Shown: one piece after another, positions 13,261-20,652 of the stretch | Layout of the letters: each line of letters starts with the position of its first letter | Numbering within the stretch: position 1 is the stretch's first letter | Virus record (IMG/VR): IMGVR_UViG_3300023443_000173 | Coordinates: 1 to 20,652 of that record | Direction: 5' to 3' (one strand) | From: a virus | DNA: 20,652 nucleotides | Position numbers and translations under genes: made by a program | Notes under the pieces: model-generated | The model's input: the letters and a program-made list of their open reading frames with translations, nothing else | What the model was told of the DNA's origin: nothing | Databases searched by the model: none

Positions 13261-14387
13261 CTGATTTGACACAAACAGAGCAGCTAGATGCTGACATTGA
13301 AAAGGCTATGGAGAATTTTTCACCTAATGTTTCTGAAGAGGTAACGAAAGAGGCTTCAGAAGAGGTTGAGGAAAAAGTCGAGGAGACGGTAGTTGAAGAA
13401 ACCGCAGAGCAACCCGAAGTTCAAGATACTGATGGTTCTGCCAATACCGACATCGAAGATACCGAAGATACGGAAGCCACCAGCGTGGCTGATGACGCAG
13501 CCCAAGAATTAACTGAAGACGAAACAGAGGAATTATTAACAGTATCCGAAAGCTGGTCTAAAGAAGACCGCGCCGTTTTTGACGGAATGGAGCCGGATGC
13601 ACAACAAATACTACTTCAGCAATCCAAGAACCTGGAAAAAGGGTTCACTCGCAAATCTATGAAGCGTGCGGATGATCTGAAGTCTTATGAGGATATTGTC
13701 AGCCTATACAGTGGTTTTGAAGTACAGTTGAACCAAGCAGGCCTGAACCCGGTGACGGCAACTCAGAGACTTGTGGGCGCTCAACAAGCACTTATGCAGA
13801 ACCCTGAAGCTGGGCTAAGGCAATTAATGACAGAGTATGGCGGAGGCGACCTTAAGGGTATCGTCACGCGCATGGCAACAGATTTAGGCATAACCGCAGC
13901 AGCCGATGACGGTCAAGCTGATTATGTAAGTGATACAGAGCGAGCGTTGCAACAGCGTCTAACTGCAATGGAGCAGTCACAGGCGCAGCAGGCTCAAGCA
14001 ACTCAAACACAACAGCTCAACCAGCTGCAAAATCAAGTCAAATTATTTGAAGGAGCAGTCGACGAACATGGAAATAAGCTACACCCTCACTTTAATGACG
14101 TAGAAGGCATTATGACTACGCTGCTACGGAGCGATCCATCATTAGGATTAGACCGCGCATATGATGTGGCAGTCCGTAGTAACGACACGCATTTCGATTC
14201 ATTAGTGAGTGACAGAGTTACCGCAGCGCAGAAATCAGCAGACGCCAAGCGGAAACAAAAAGTAGCGAAATCCAAGGACGCCGGAAGTAACGTAAATTCA
14301 AATAAAGCACCATCTAAGGGCCGTGATAAGCGTATCAGTACAGATGATGCAATCAGAGACGCGATTAGCAAGCACAAGTTTGGCTAA
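13257..14387 (+). CDS. Scaffolding protein
   Basis: 376 residues. The first 95 residues are extremely acidic (runs such as EEVTKEASEEVEEKVEETVV) and probably unfolded. A middle helical region follows, with SWSKEDRAVFDGMEPDAQQI and a Gln-rich coiled coil near 230-262 (MEQSQAQQAQATQTQQLNQL). The C-terminus is basic (KRKQKVAKSKDAG, then GRDKRISTDDAI), as in scaffolds that bind coat protein by a charged terminal helix. Its place right before the major capsid gene and the acidic, coiled-coil, basic layout are the classic signs. It directs prohead assembly and then leaves or is cut. No protease domain is visible. Confidence 0.85.
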   Translation: MTDLTQTEQLDADIEKAMENFSPNVSEEVTKEASEEVEEKVEETVVEETAEQPEVQDTDGSANTDIEDTEDTEATSVADDAAQELTEDETEELLTVSESWSKEDRAVFDGMEPDAQQILLQQSKNLEKGFTRKSMKRADDLKSYEDIVSLYSGFEVQLNQAGLNPVTATQRLVGAQQALMQNPEAGLRQLMTEYGGGDLKGIVTRMATDLGITAAADDGQADYVSDTERALQQRLTAMEQSQAQQAQATQTQQLNQLQNQVKLFEGAVDEHGNKLHPHFNDVEGIMTTLLRSDPSLGLDRAYDVAVRSNDTHFDSLVSDRVTAAQKSADAKRKQKVAKSKDAGSNVNSNKAPSKGRDKRISTDDAIRDAISKHKFG

Positions 14388-14399
14388 TGGAGAAATAAC

Positions 14400-15380
14400 A
14401 TGGCTTCGGCTAACGCACTATTTGACGACATTCTGACGTCAACGCTGATCAATCGTGACGGCGCTATGGCAGATAACGTGTCAAATCATAACTCACTCTT
14501 GCGCTTTCTGCGTAAGGCTGGGAATATAACCGTATATGACGGCGGTACATCGTTGATTCAGAACATTGACTTTGTAGAAAACACCACTTTCAAGTGGTAT
14601 AGTGACTACGATGTCCTTGATGTTTCGGCATCACAGACTTTCAGCGCCGCTGAATTCGACGAAAAGCAATCTGCTGTTACAATTACTGTATCTGGTAAAG
14701 AGATGCGCCAGAACGCAGGCAGTAAAACCCGCGTATTTGATCTTGTAAAAGCACGCATTATGAATGCAGATCGTACCGCTGCTAACGAGATTTCTACAGC
14801 AGTATATTCTGATGGAACTGGTTCTGGTGGTCAAGAGATTGGCGGTTTACAGCTTCTTGTTGCTGATGATCCGACCACAGGTATCGTTGGTGGTATTGAT
14901 CGTGCTAACTTCAGCTTCTGGCGTAACCAGAAATTCGATACAACGGCTGACGGTTCTGGCGCTGCAACTGCTGCAAATATTCAAGAGTACATGGATCAAC
15001 TTTGGCTCGACTGTGTTCGCGGTGAAGACGTCCCGAAAATGATTGTTGCAGACGTGAACTTCTATAAGTTTTTCCGTGGATCACTAACAGACATTCAGCG
15101 CATCACAAGCACTGATACCGCAGGCGCAGGCGCAAATACGCTTGCATACCACGGTACAGGCGGCACTGCGCAAGTAATGATGGATAAATCAGGTCCGGTA
15201 AATCATATGTACTTCTTGAATACAGACTTCCTGTTCTTTAAGGCGCACCGTGATGCTAACTTTACGTTCCAGCCTGAGCAAACACCAGTCAACCAAGACG
15301 CTGTTGTGAAGCATCTACTGTTCCAGGGTAATATGACCTTGAGCAATGCTTCCCTCCAAGGCGTTCTGTTTGACGCATAA
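14400..15380 (+). CDS. Major capsid protein
   Basis: 326 residues behind GGAGAAATAAC. The sequence follows a well-known capsid family: LFDDILTSTLINRDGAMADN, then FKWYSDYDVLDVSASQTFSA and AAEFDEKQSAVTITVSGKEM, and the invariant block VYSDGTGSGGQEIGGLQLLV (about 139-158) followed by ADDPTTGIVGGIDR. The fold is expected to be HK97-like. There is no long cleavable N-terminal delta domain, consistent with a separate scaffold gene. The strong codon bias and good binding site suit the highest-expressed virion protein. The next gene begins 15 bases after. Confidence 0.95.
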   Translation: MASANALFDDILTSTLINRDGAMADNVSNHNSLLRFLRKAGNITVYDGGTSLIQNIDFVENTTFKWYSDYDVLDVSASQTFSAAEFDEKQSAVTITVSGKEMRQNAGSKTRVFDLVKARIMNADRTAANEISTAVYSDGTGSGGQEIGGLQLLVADDPTTGIVGGIDRANFSFWRNQKFDTTADGSGAATAANIQEYMDQLWLDCVRGEDVPKMIVADVNFYKFFRGSLTDIQRITSTDTAGAGANTLAYHGTGGTAQVMMDKSGPVNHMYFLNTDFLFFKAHRDANFTFQPEQTPVNQDAVVKHLLFQGNMTLSNASLQGVLFDA

Positions 15381-15395
15381 GAAAGGAGATTAAAA

Positions 15396-15860
15396 ATGTC
15401 TAATGTAGGCTTAATTACCGATCGTATCGACGAAAAAAAGAGATATACCGTTGGCACGATTTTCGAACAAAACCTTGACGGAACAGAAACCAAGAAGTTC
15501 AAATATATCCAATATGAAGCTGGTACAGCCGCTGTTGCGGGTGTTGCTGGTGAGGTTTGCTACTATGATGGTGTTGGGGCAGCTCAAACTAACATTGTAA
15601 CAAGTGATCTTACTGACAGTATCAATTTAGGTGCCGGTGTTCTTCAGGCTAATCTTCCTGACAAAAACTTTGGCTGGATTCAGATTAGAGGTTCAGCCAC
15701 GCTTACTATCGCACTTACGGCAGGCGCAAACGGTAACGCGCTAACGCCAGTAGGAGCCGGTGACGGTACGCTTGATGTGTCAGCATCGGTAACAGATCAT
15801 ATTTGTGCATATGTTGATGATGCTGCTACTAATAAAATCATCTGCGCATTTCCAGATTAA
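15396..15860 (+). CDS. Probable head decoration protein
   Basis: 154 residues with a near-perfect site AAGGAGATTAAAA. An N-terminal helix-like segment (MSNVGLITDRIDEKKRYTVG) is followed by an all-beta domain rich in Gly, Ala and Thr (YEAGTAAVAGVAGEVCYYDG, then RGSATLTIALTAGANGNAL). Small beta proteins directly downstream of the capsid gene in such phages commonly coat the capsid surface or its three-fold axes. The family is not recognised with certainty; an Ig-like or stabilising protein is the inference. It ends at a strong hairpin that may lower expression of the genes beyond. Confidence 0.6.
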   Translation: MSNVGLITDRIDEKKRYTVGTIFEQNLDGTETKKFKYIQYEAGTAAVAGVAGEVCYYDGVGAAQTNIVTSDLTDSINLGAGVLQANLPDKNFGWIQIRGSATLTIALTAGANGNALTPVGAGDGTLDVSASVTDHICAYVDDAATNKIICAFPD

Positions 15861-15867
15861 TGAATTC

Positions 15868-15893
15868 GAGGGAGGGGCTTCGGCCCTTCTCTC
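15868..15893 (+). terminator. UUCG-capped hairpin after capsid genes
   Basis: GAGGGAGGGGC (15868-15878), loop TTCG, GCCCTTCTCTC (15883-15893): an 11-bp stem with two G-U pairs and the exceptionally stable UUCG loop. The tail is pyrimidine-rich but has no U-run, so termination would be partial. It could also protect the capsid mRNA 3' end. It sits 8 bases after the decoration-protein stop. Confidence 0.5.
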
Positions 15894-15917
15894 TCCTCAA
15901 AAACAAAGGGCGAGACA

Positions 15918-16541
15918 ATGACTGACACAGAATTTTCTATATCTCACATCCATCAAGGCGGACTTGACACGGGCACTTTTCTTTCAATCTATACCAAACC
16001 TGTGAGGATGAATAGAGAGAGCGATGAAGCCGGTCGCGAGATTTACGAGGACAGAATATATATAAAGATTGAGCCTCCTGGCCAGACAAAATCCGTAGTT
16101 AATCGAGTGATCACCGATGAACACAAAAAGAAATTTCCCGAGGCATGGGCTAAGTTTGAGAGCGGAAAAGAATGCAATGAAGGCGGCACACCTATTGAGC
16201 GCCTTGGTAACTTGCCAATGTCCAGGTACAAAGAATTGCGTGCTATGGGCATTAGAACAATAGAGCAATTAGGCAACACACCTGATTCAAAAATTGGCTT
16301 TATTGGACCCGATTCTATGAACCTTAAAAAGGAAGCTAAATTATTTCTTGCGGGACAAACCGAAGATAGTGTAAAGTTACATGAGCTTGAAGCTGAAAAT
16401 TCCGCCATGAAAGAACAAATGGCAGAGATGAAGGAAATGCTTGAGCAACTAACGGCAGCCGAGGCCAAGCCGTCTACAGCGAAACGTAGAGGAAGGCCAC
16501 CGAAACATGTCCCTGCTGACGATAATCCAGACAGCGCTTAG
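15918..16541 (+). CDS. Head-associated protein with coiled coil and AT-hook
   Basis: 207 residues behind AAAGGGCGAGACA. Residues 71-146 (KKFPEAWAKFESG, GTPIERLGNLPMSRYKELRA, MGIRTIEQLGNTPD, FIGPDSMNLKKEAKLFLAGQ) match a phage family found between capsid and adaptor genes: F-P-E-A-W, G-T-P-L, then a helix-hairpin-helix-like G-I-x-T-x-E-Q-L. Residues about 153-180 are a coiled coil. KRRGRPPK (189-196) is a perfect AT-hook core, a minor-groove DNA-binding element. It ends in TAG. The last 35 bases overlap the adaptor gene. It may bind packaged DNA or connect head and DNA; the role is inferred. Confidence 0.65.
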   Translation: MTDTEFSISHIHQGGLDTGTFLSIYTKPVRMNRESDEAGREIYEDRIYIKIEPPGQTKSVVNRVITDEHKKKFPEAWAKFESGKECNEGGTPIERLGNLPMSRYKELRAMGIRTIEQLGNTPDSKIGFIGPDSMNLKKEAKLFLAGQTEDSVKLHELEAENSAMKEQMAEMKEMLEQLTAAEAKPSTAKRRGRPPKHVPADDNPDSA

Positions 16542-17220
16542 AGAAATTGGCAGCATTGAGGTACCTACAACAGTTGTAGGGAATCAGAATGAAACAGCTA
16601 TAAATTCTTTGGCGCTTACTAATCGGGCGCTGAGGGAGACTGCAAAGCGTACAAAGTGGGAACTGTTAACCAGAGAAGCCACAATTAACACTGTTGCAAG
16701 TCAAGCAGAATACGATCTCCCCTCTGATTTTAAATCAATTCACAATCAAACAATGTGGAACATCAGCCAACGCCGTCCAACGCTGGCCGTCACGCCTCAA
16801 ACTTGGTCTTTCTTGCAGGCATTTACTGACGTTAGTGGGATTATTTTGCACTATAGAATTTTTCGTGATCCAGCGGGGAACGGCCAAAAGGTGCAGTTTT
16901 TCCCAACTCCCGGCGCGGGACAAATCATAACATATGAATATGTATCCAATGGATTAGTGCAATCATCTGGTGGAGTGTTGCAAGAAGAGTTCTTAGCAGA
17001 TACAGACACGGCATTACTTGATGAAGATACTATTTTGCTTGGTTTTAAGTGGCGCTTCCTGGCGTCTAAAGGGTTCCCGTATGCAGAGGCTTTCACTGAT
17101 CACGAAAAGTCAATTGCAAAAGATGTAGACGATACACCCAGTCAGATCGTTAATATGGGTGGCGGAAACAGACGCTTGCGTACAGTTCTTATTGTGCCAG
17201 ATTCGATTGTTGGCTTATGA
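16507..17220 (+). CDS. Head-to-tail adaptor (P22 gp4-like)
   Basis: 237 residues. The start is ATG 16507 inside the previous gene. The family pattern is clear: MSLLTIIQTALREIG, WELLTREATINTVASQAEYD, LPSDFKSIHNQTMWN, then GQIITYEYVSNGLV, ADTDTALLDEDTILLGFKWR and FLASKGFPYAEAF. These phage adaptors bind beneath the portal as a ring that closes the filled head and receives the nozzle. The length is typical. Stop and next start overlap as ATGA, coupling it to the nozzle gene, its assembly partner. Confidence 0.85.
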   Translation: MSLLTIIQTALREIGSIEVPTTVVGNQNETAINSLALTNRALRETAKRTKWELLTREATINTVASQAEYDLPSDFKSIHNQTMWNISQRRPTLAVTPQTWSFLQAFTDVSGIILHYRIFRDPAGNGQKVQFFPTPGAGQIITYEYVSNGLVQSSGGVLQEEFLADTDTALLDEDTILLGFKWRFLASKGFPYAEAFTDHEKSIAKDVDDTPSQIVNMGGGNRRLRTVLIVPDSIVGL

Positions 17221-18815
17221 GGCAGCCCTTAGCAGATACACGAAGGTTCGTTCAAACCTCCACAGTGATACCCCTACAAGCTCCTGTTGGCGGCTGGAAC
17301 ACTGCTGACAGCTTGGCAACAATGCCACAGCTCGACGCTATTGTTATGGATAATTTTATACCGGAAGAAACAGGCGTAATTCTGCGGGGAGGGGATACCA
17401 TCTTCGCAACTGGAATGTCGGGCGCGGTTGAAATGTTGATTGAATATGTCTCGCCCACAGATAATCAACTTTTGGCCGCGTCGGACGGTAATATATACAA
17501 TATCACATCTGGCACGCCTGTACTAATTGGCAGTGGGTTCACTAATGCGCAGTGGCAGACAGCTAATTATAATACATTTACGTTTTTCGCAAATGGTGCG
17601 GATACAGTCCAGAGATATGACGGTACCACGCTAGCAGATTCAACCTTTACCGGCGTTACGCTGTCAGAGTTGATTAATGTTTCGGCTGTTCGTAACCGTG
17701 TCTGGTTTGTTCGCAAGGATACCGGAGAAGCATACTACGGCGGATTGAATGCGGTATCTGGTGCTTTAACATTATTTGATGTTGGTGAAGTGGCCAGAGC
17801 CGGTTTCCTTGTTGAGATTTCTACGTGGTCACGAGATGCGGGCGACGGTATGGACGATTTAACAATCTTCACAATGTCCACAGGTGACACACTGGCCTAT
17901 ACAGGCGATGTTGCAAGCACTTTTACCCTTGTTGGAAATTTCGAAGCCCCTAAGCCTATTGGTTTCAGATGCACTACGAATATCGGCGGTGAATTGGCCG
18001 TCATCACTGAAGGTGGTTATTTCACCCTTTCTGACATCATGTCAGGGCAGATCAGGCCACAAGATGCGCTTTCAGCCAAGATACGCCAAGCGGTTAACGA
18101 TGCATTTAAATTAAGTGGTAATTTATTCGGTTGGAGCATTCATTTAACTGAAGACAACAGGAAAATGATTATTAACGTCCCTGTGACCTCAGACATATAT
18201 AACCAGCATGTGTTTAACACAGTTACAAAAGCTTGGGGCAGATGGTTAGACAGAAACACTTTCTCTATTGCTTCATTCCTTGGAAATTTATACGGGGGGT
18301 TTGCTGATGGCAAAGTATTTATACTTGAAACAGGAAGAACAGACGCAAGTAGCCCGGCTACTTGGGAAGAAACAAACATAAATTGGGAAGATGCGACTCA
18401 ATTATGGCAGTCGGCTCCAGGCGCTAACATTAAAGGCTATGTTATACAGGCTTTTAATGATTTTAATGGCGTATTGCCCGGCGTAAGGAACAAACAGCTA
18501 TCAATGATACAGCCTTTCATCGAGGGCACAGGAAATATTAACACTACCGTAGGTGTGTGGACTGATTTTTCTTTTGGCACATTAGTTTCAAACTTGCAGA
18601 CGCTTAATCTTCAAAGTTTGGATTGGCAAGAGGTGGAAGACTTATGGGAATCTGCTGACTTCGATTGGGACTTCAACCAAGGTGCAGTGTCACAAGTAAA
18701 TCTTTCAGCCAATGCAATAGGCAGCAGTTTTGCTGTTGCTGTAGACGCAGACACAAACCAGAGTATTGCCTGGTATAGCTCAAATTTAACAATCAGGCCG
18801 GGAGGAATTATATAA
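17217..18815 (+). CDS. Tail nozzle / stabilisation protein (P22 gp10-like)
   Basis: 532 residues with the N-terminal pattern of the family: PLQAPVGGWNTADSLATMPQ, DAIVMDNFIPEETGVILRGG, then repeating short beta blades (MLIEYVSPTDNQLLAASDGN, FTFFANGADTVQRYDG, NVSAVRNRVWFVRKDTG) that build a propeller. The later part keeps GWSIHLTEDNRKMIINVPV and WGRWLDRNTFSIASFLGNLY. Trp-rich near-repeats NINWEDATQLWQ and DWQEVEDLWESADFDW occur near the end. In P22-type tails six copies form the nozzle that continues the portal channel. This firmly indicates a short-tailed phage. Confidence 0.88.
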   Translation: MRQPLADTRRFVQTSTVIPLQAPVGGWNTADSLATMPQLDAIVMDNFIPEETGVILRGGDTIFATGMSGAVEMLIEYVSPTDNQLLAASDGNIYNITSGTPVLIGSGFTNAQWQTANYNTFTFFANGADTVQRYDGTTLADSTFTGVTLSELINVSAVRNRVWFVRKDTGEAYYGGLNAVSGALTLFDVGEVARAGFLVEISTWSRDAGDGMDDLTIFTMSTGDTLAYTGDVASTFTLVGNFEAPKPIGFRCTTNIGGELAVITEGGYFTLSDIMSGQIRPQDALSAKIRQAVNDAFKLSGNLFGWSIHLTEDNRKMIINVPVTSDIYNQHVFNTVTKAWGRWLDRNTFSIASFLGNLYGGFADGKVFILETGRTDASSPATWEETNINWEDATQLWQSAPGANIKGYVIQAFNDFNGVLPGVRNKQLSMIQPFIEGTGNINTTVGVWTDFSFGTLVSNLQTLNLQSLDWQEVEDLWESADFDWDFNQGAVSQVNLSANAIGSSFAVAVDADTNQSIAWYSSNLTIRPGGII

Positions 18816-19546
18816 TGGTAACATTAACAGGACAGCAAATATCCGACAGTTTCAAGGACTTATTACAGGTAAGCAATAACAATTCAGGCATTGATGCTAC
18901 TGTTCGCCCTCTCGAAGACGGGGAAGGGACACAGGGGCCATTCAGCGTCTCCACAGGCGTATTCCGGCTTAACGCTGGCACAGCGGTGGATGCAAGCGCG
19001 GGCGCTTCAATGGATTTCACAAATATAGCGGTGTCAAACCTGCCTGTGTGGAAAAAGCTTTCGCAAGTATCACCAGTAGATGTTTCAAGCTTTCAAATAG
19101 TTGGTCTACCAGCAACCGCTGTTGCTGTTTTGATCACTTGCGCGGATATGGATTACGACCAAAGCACAAACATGAGTGTTGCTGTAATGGATGATTCAGT
19201 GGTTCAGACTAGTGATTATCATTGTGTATCTATCATGTTTGATCAAACTATTACGGTAATTGCTGCTGTAACCACTATAAATTTGCATATGATTAGATTA
19301 TCCAACGTTGACGGACAGAGTACCCAGTCCTGTCTTGGCATGCTGGTTAGAAATGGCACAACAAACGTGTGGACTTGGACCTGCTCCGGTACAAACGATC
19401 AGACAATAGACGATATTAGCTACGCACACGCCATTGGTGTTACGCCAGAGATTGTTGGTACAATGAATGGTTTTGAGTTCTCGCCAGCTAATGGTGATTT
19501 CAAAGGTGGCACCGTGACGGTGTATTATCAGGAGGAAATAGTGTGA
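18815..19546 (+). CDS. Fibre-like virion protein
   Basis: 243 residues, TAATG overlap with the nozzle gene. The N-terminal 50 residues (GQQISDSFKDLLQVSNNNSG, then GPFSVSTGVFRLNAGT) look like a short helix and beta hook that could attach to the tail. The rest is beta-rich (VAVLITCADMDYDQSTNMSV, IMFDQTITVIAAVTTINLHM, TVTVYYQEEIV), compatible with a trimeric receptor or jelly-roll head. No enzyme motif is seen. Together with the fibre-assembly-like gene after it, a tail fibre or short appendage is the likely role. Confidence 0.6.
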   Translation: MVTLTGQQISDSFKDLLQVSNNNSGIDATVRPLEDGEGTQGPFSVSTGVFRLNAGTAVDASAGASMDFTNIAVSNLPVWKKLSQVSPVDVSSFQIVGLPATAVAVLITCADMDYDQSTNMSVAVMDDSVVQTSDYHCVSIMFDQTITVIAAVTTINLHMIRLSNVDGQSTQSCLGMLVRNGTTNVWTWTCSGTNDQTIDDISYAHAIGVTPEIVGTMNGFEFSPANGDFKGGTVTVYYQEEIV

Positions 19547-20043
19547 AGTTTTATCTTAGAAAAGAAGACCAGATTTTCCCCTGCTATCAGGCTGAAATTG
19601 ATGAAAATGGGATCGATAATTATATTGAGGTTGTTGGTATTGAAGCTGATTATGACCGTAAAACCCAACGCCTTAGCAGTTGGACGGTTCCTGGTATTGC
19701 AGAAGGCGAAGCAATCACACAAGTTGATGCTAAAGGCAAAGAGATAATTGTTGGACATAAAGCTGGTGTGATGACAGCCTATAGATATGCTGTTGACAGG
19801 TCACAGAATGAAATTGATGCCGTCGTGCGAGAAGGCTGGGGAGATGTTCGTATGGCTCGCAATAAGGTCTTTGCTGAGACGGATTTAATAATATTGCGGG
19901 GTCTTGAAGACCTATTACCGGCTGCTGAATATCAGAAGCTCAGAGACTATAGGAAGACACTTCGAGATATTACTAACCCGACCAAAAACGGCGGTATAAC
20001 TGACCCTCGTTTGATTACAATAAAGAAGTTTAGCGATGCCTGA
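19543..20043 (+). CDS. Tail fibre assembly / chaperone-like protein
   Basis: 166 residues starting at GTG 19543 (GTGA overlap), with AGGAGGAAATA as strong site. The N-terminal half is a small beta domain (FYLRKEDQIFPCYQAEIDEN, TYPE YDRKTQRLSSWTV). The C-terminal half is helical, with ARNKVFAETD, LPAAEYQKLRDYRKTLRDIT and NP: the Y-R-x-x-L-R-D-I-T/P ending is characteristic of phage fibre-assembly and DUF4376-like proteins. Its position right after a fibre-like gene supports a chaperone or fibre-tip partner role. It overlaps the acetyltransferase gene by 8 bases. Confidence 0.6.
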   Translation: MKFYLRKEDQIFPCYQAEIDENGIDNYIEVVGIEADYDRKTQRLSSWTVPGIAEGEAITQVDAKGKEIIVGHKAGVMTAYRYAVDRSQNEIDAVVREGWGDVRMARNKVFAETDLIILRGLEDLLPAAEYQKLRDYRKTLRDITNPTKNGGITDPRLITIKKFSDA

Positions 20044-20458
20044 TATTGTAACAGATCAAAAATATTCTGATGATATTCGTGATTGGGTTTCCGGCCAAAT
20101 TGGTATTGGTAAAATTGGCGGTGATTATTTTAGTTCAATTGGAATTATCAAGGAAGGCGAACTTGTCGGCGGCGCTATTTATCATGATTTTCATGGGCAT
20201 ATGATTGATATCAGTTTAGCAACAACAGATAAAAGGTGGTGTACACGAAAGGTTTTGAGAGCCTTATTCGCGTATCCATTTGAAAAATTAGGCGTTATCA
20301 GGCTAGGCGTCACATGCTCAAAAAAGAATAAAAATATAAGAAACTTAATGAAAAAATTAGGCTTCAAACAAGAAGGTTGCGCCCGCAAAGCCTTTGACGG
20401 CAAAAATGATGCAATGGTGTATTCTATGCTTAACACAGAATGTAGGTGGTTAAAATGA
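20036..20458 (+). CDS. GNAT-like acetyltransferase
   Basis: 140 residues. The layout is of the GNAT fold: strand SIGIIKEGELVGGAIYHDFH, strand MIDISLATTD, helix after it KRWCTRKVLRALFAYPFEKL, strand GVIRLGVTCSKKNKNIRNLM, helix MKKLGFKQEGCARKAF. The R/Q-x-x-G-x-G/A acetyl-CoA loop is altered (WCTRKVL, no glycines), so activity is uncertain, while the NIRNLMKKLGFKQEG motif is well kept. GNAT genes are common within podovirus tail operons. Targets could be a virion or host protein; no substrate can be read. The end overlaps the next ATG (ATGA). Confidence 0.75.
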   Translation: MPDIVTDQKYSDDIRDWVSGQIGIGKIGGDYFSSIGIIKEGELVGGAIYHDFHGHMIDISLATTDKRWCTRKVLRALFAYPFEKLGVIRLGVTCSKKNKNIRNLMKKLGFKQEGCARKAFDGKNDAMVYSMLNTECRWLK

Positions 20459-20652
20459 GTAGCAAAGGCGGCGGAACACCTCCCCCAGCTCCAGACCCAA
20501 CAGTAATTGCAGGTGCTCAGGGTACGGCAAATATTGAATCTGCAATCGCAAGCGCCATTCTAAACCAACAAAGCACTGTTGGTCCTGAAGGTACTGTAAA
20601 CTTCGCACAGACAGGCGGCCAGAACGTAGGCGGTCAATTCGTCCCATCATTC
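20455..20652 (+). CDS. Start of a tail or ejection protein (3'-truncated)
   Basis: The ATG at 20455 overlaps the GNAT stop and the frame is open to the window edge (66 codons). It begins MSSKGGGTPPPAPDPTVIAG and then AQGTANIESAIASAILNQQS. The flexible Gly/Pro-rich start, the A-Q-x-x-A-N-x-E-x-A-I helix and N-Q-x-x-x-x-G-P-x-G-x-V-x-F pattern match phage proteins encoded after the nozzle and GNAT genes that are thought to be internal ejection or tail-needle-associated proteins. The call rests on the N-terminus and position only. Confidence 0.6.
   Translation, partial: MSSKGGGTPPPAPDPTVIAGAQGTANIESAIASAILNQQSTVGPEGTVNFAQTGGQNVGGQFVPSF

Noticed and set aside
16043-16468. 141-codon minus-strand frame
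   Set aside because: Antisense shadow of the AT-hook protein gene; Ser-rich composition results from reading Glu/Lys codons in reverse.

Overview
The window is about 20.6 kb of a tailed double-stranded DNA phage genome (or prophage). All genes are on the + strand, tightly packed, and joined by ATGA, TAATG and GTGA stop/start overlaps. The virion genes point to a short-tailed phage (podovirus type) that infects a Gram-negative bacterium. They include a P22-like portal with a coiled-coil tail, a gp4-like adaptor and a gp10-like tail nozzle. No tail tube, sheath or tape-measure gene is visible. The sequence resembles marine or aquatic phage lineages, but nothing here fixes the host.

Layout. 1-525: the end of an upstream operon (a coiled-coil protein fragment and a small unknown). 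526-1004: a near-consensus sigma70 promoter followed by a structured non-coding stretch (RNA1). 1005-3119: small early or replication genes, including a replication-loader-like protein and zinc-binding and HTH/winged-helix-like proteins. 3245-5777: host-contact proteins (a spike/fibre, a five-repeat propeller and a small partner). 5788-6532: a micro-ORF with an internal amber codon, a small unknown, and the terminase small subunit, closed by an intrinsic terminator. 6580-7146: a second promoter and a second structured RNA (RNA2) with a tRNA-like cloverleaf. 7147-9306: eight small accessory genes (one with a 46-codon GCT/GAT/TAT tract) separated by two structured leaders. 9303-15860: large terminase, portal, a small unknown, scaffold, major capsid and probable decoration protein. 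15868-15893: a UUCG hairpin. 15918-20652: an AT-hook/coiled-coil protein, adaptor, nozzle, a fibre-like protein, a fibre-assembly-like protein, a GNAT-like acetyltransferase, and the start of a probable ejection or tail protein.

How it works together. Terminase small and large subunits cut and pump DNA through the portal into a shell built from capsid protein on the scaffold. Adaptor and nozzle close the portal and form the short tail. Spike and propeller proteins probably contact the host. The most unusual content is RNA. Two regions of roughly 400 nt, each starting at a promoter and each holding many helices, account for the two long gene-free stretches. RNA1 has two hairpins whose 7-nt loops are perfectly complementary (a kissing-loop design). 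RNA2 sits between the terminase subunit genes and carries a tRNA-like fold and a long closing helix. I cannot assign either to a known RNA class from sequence alone.
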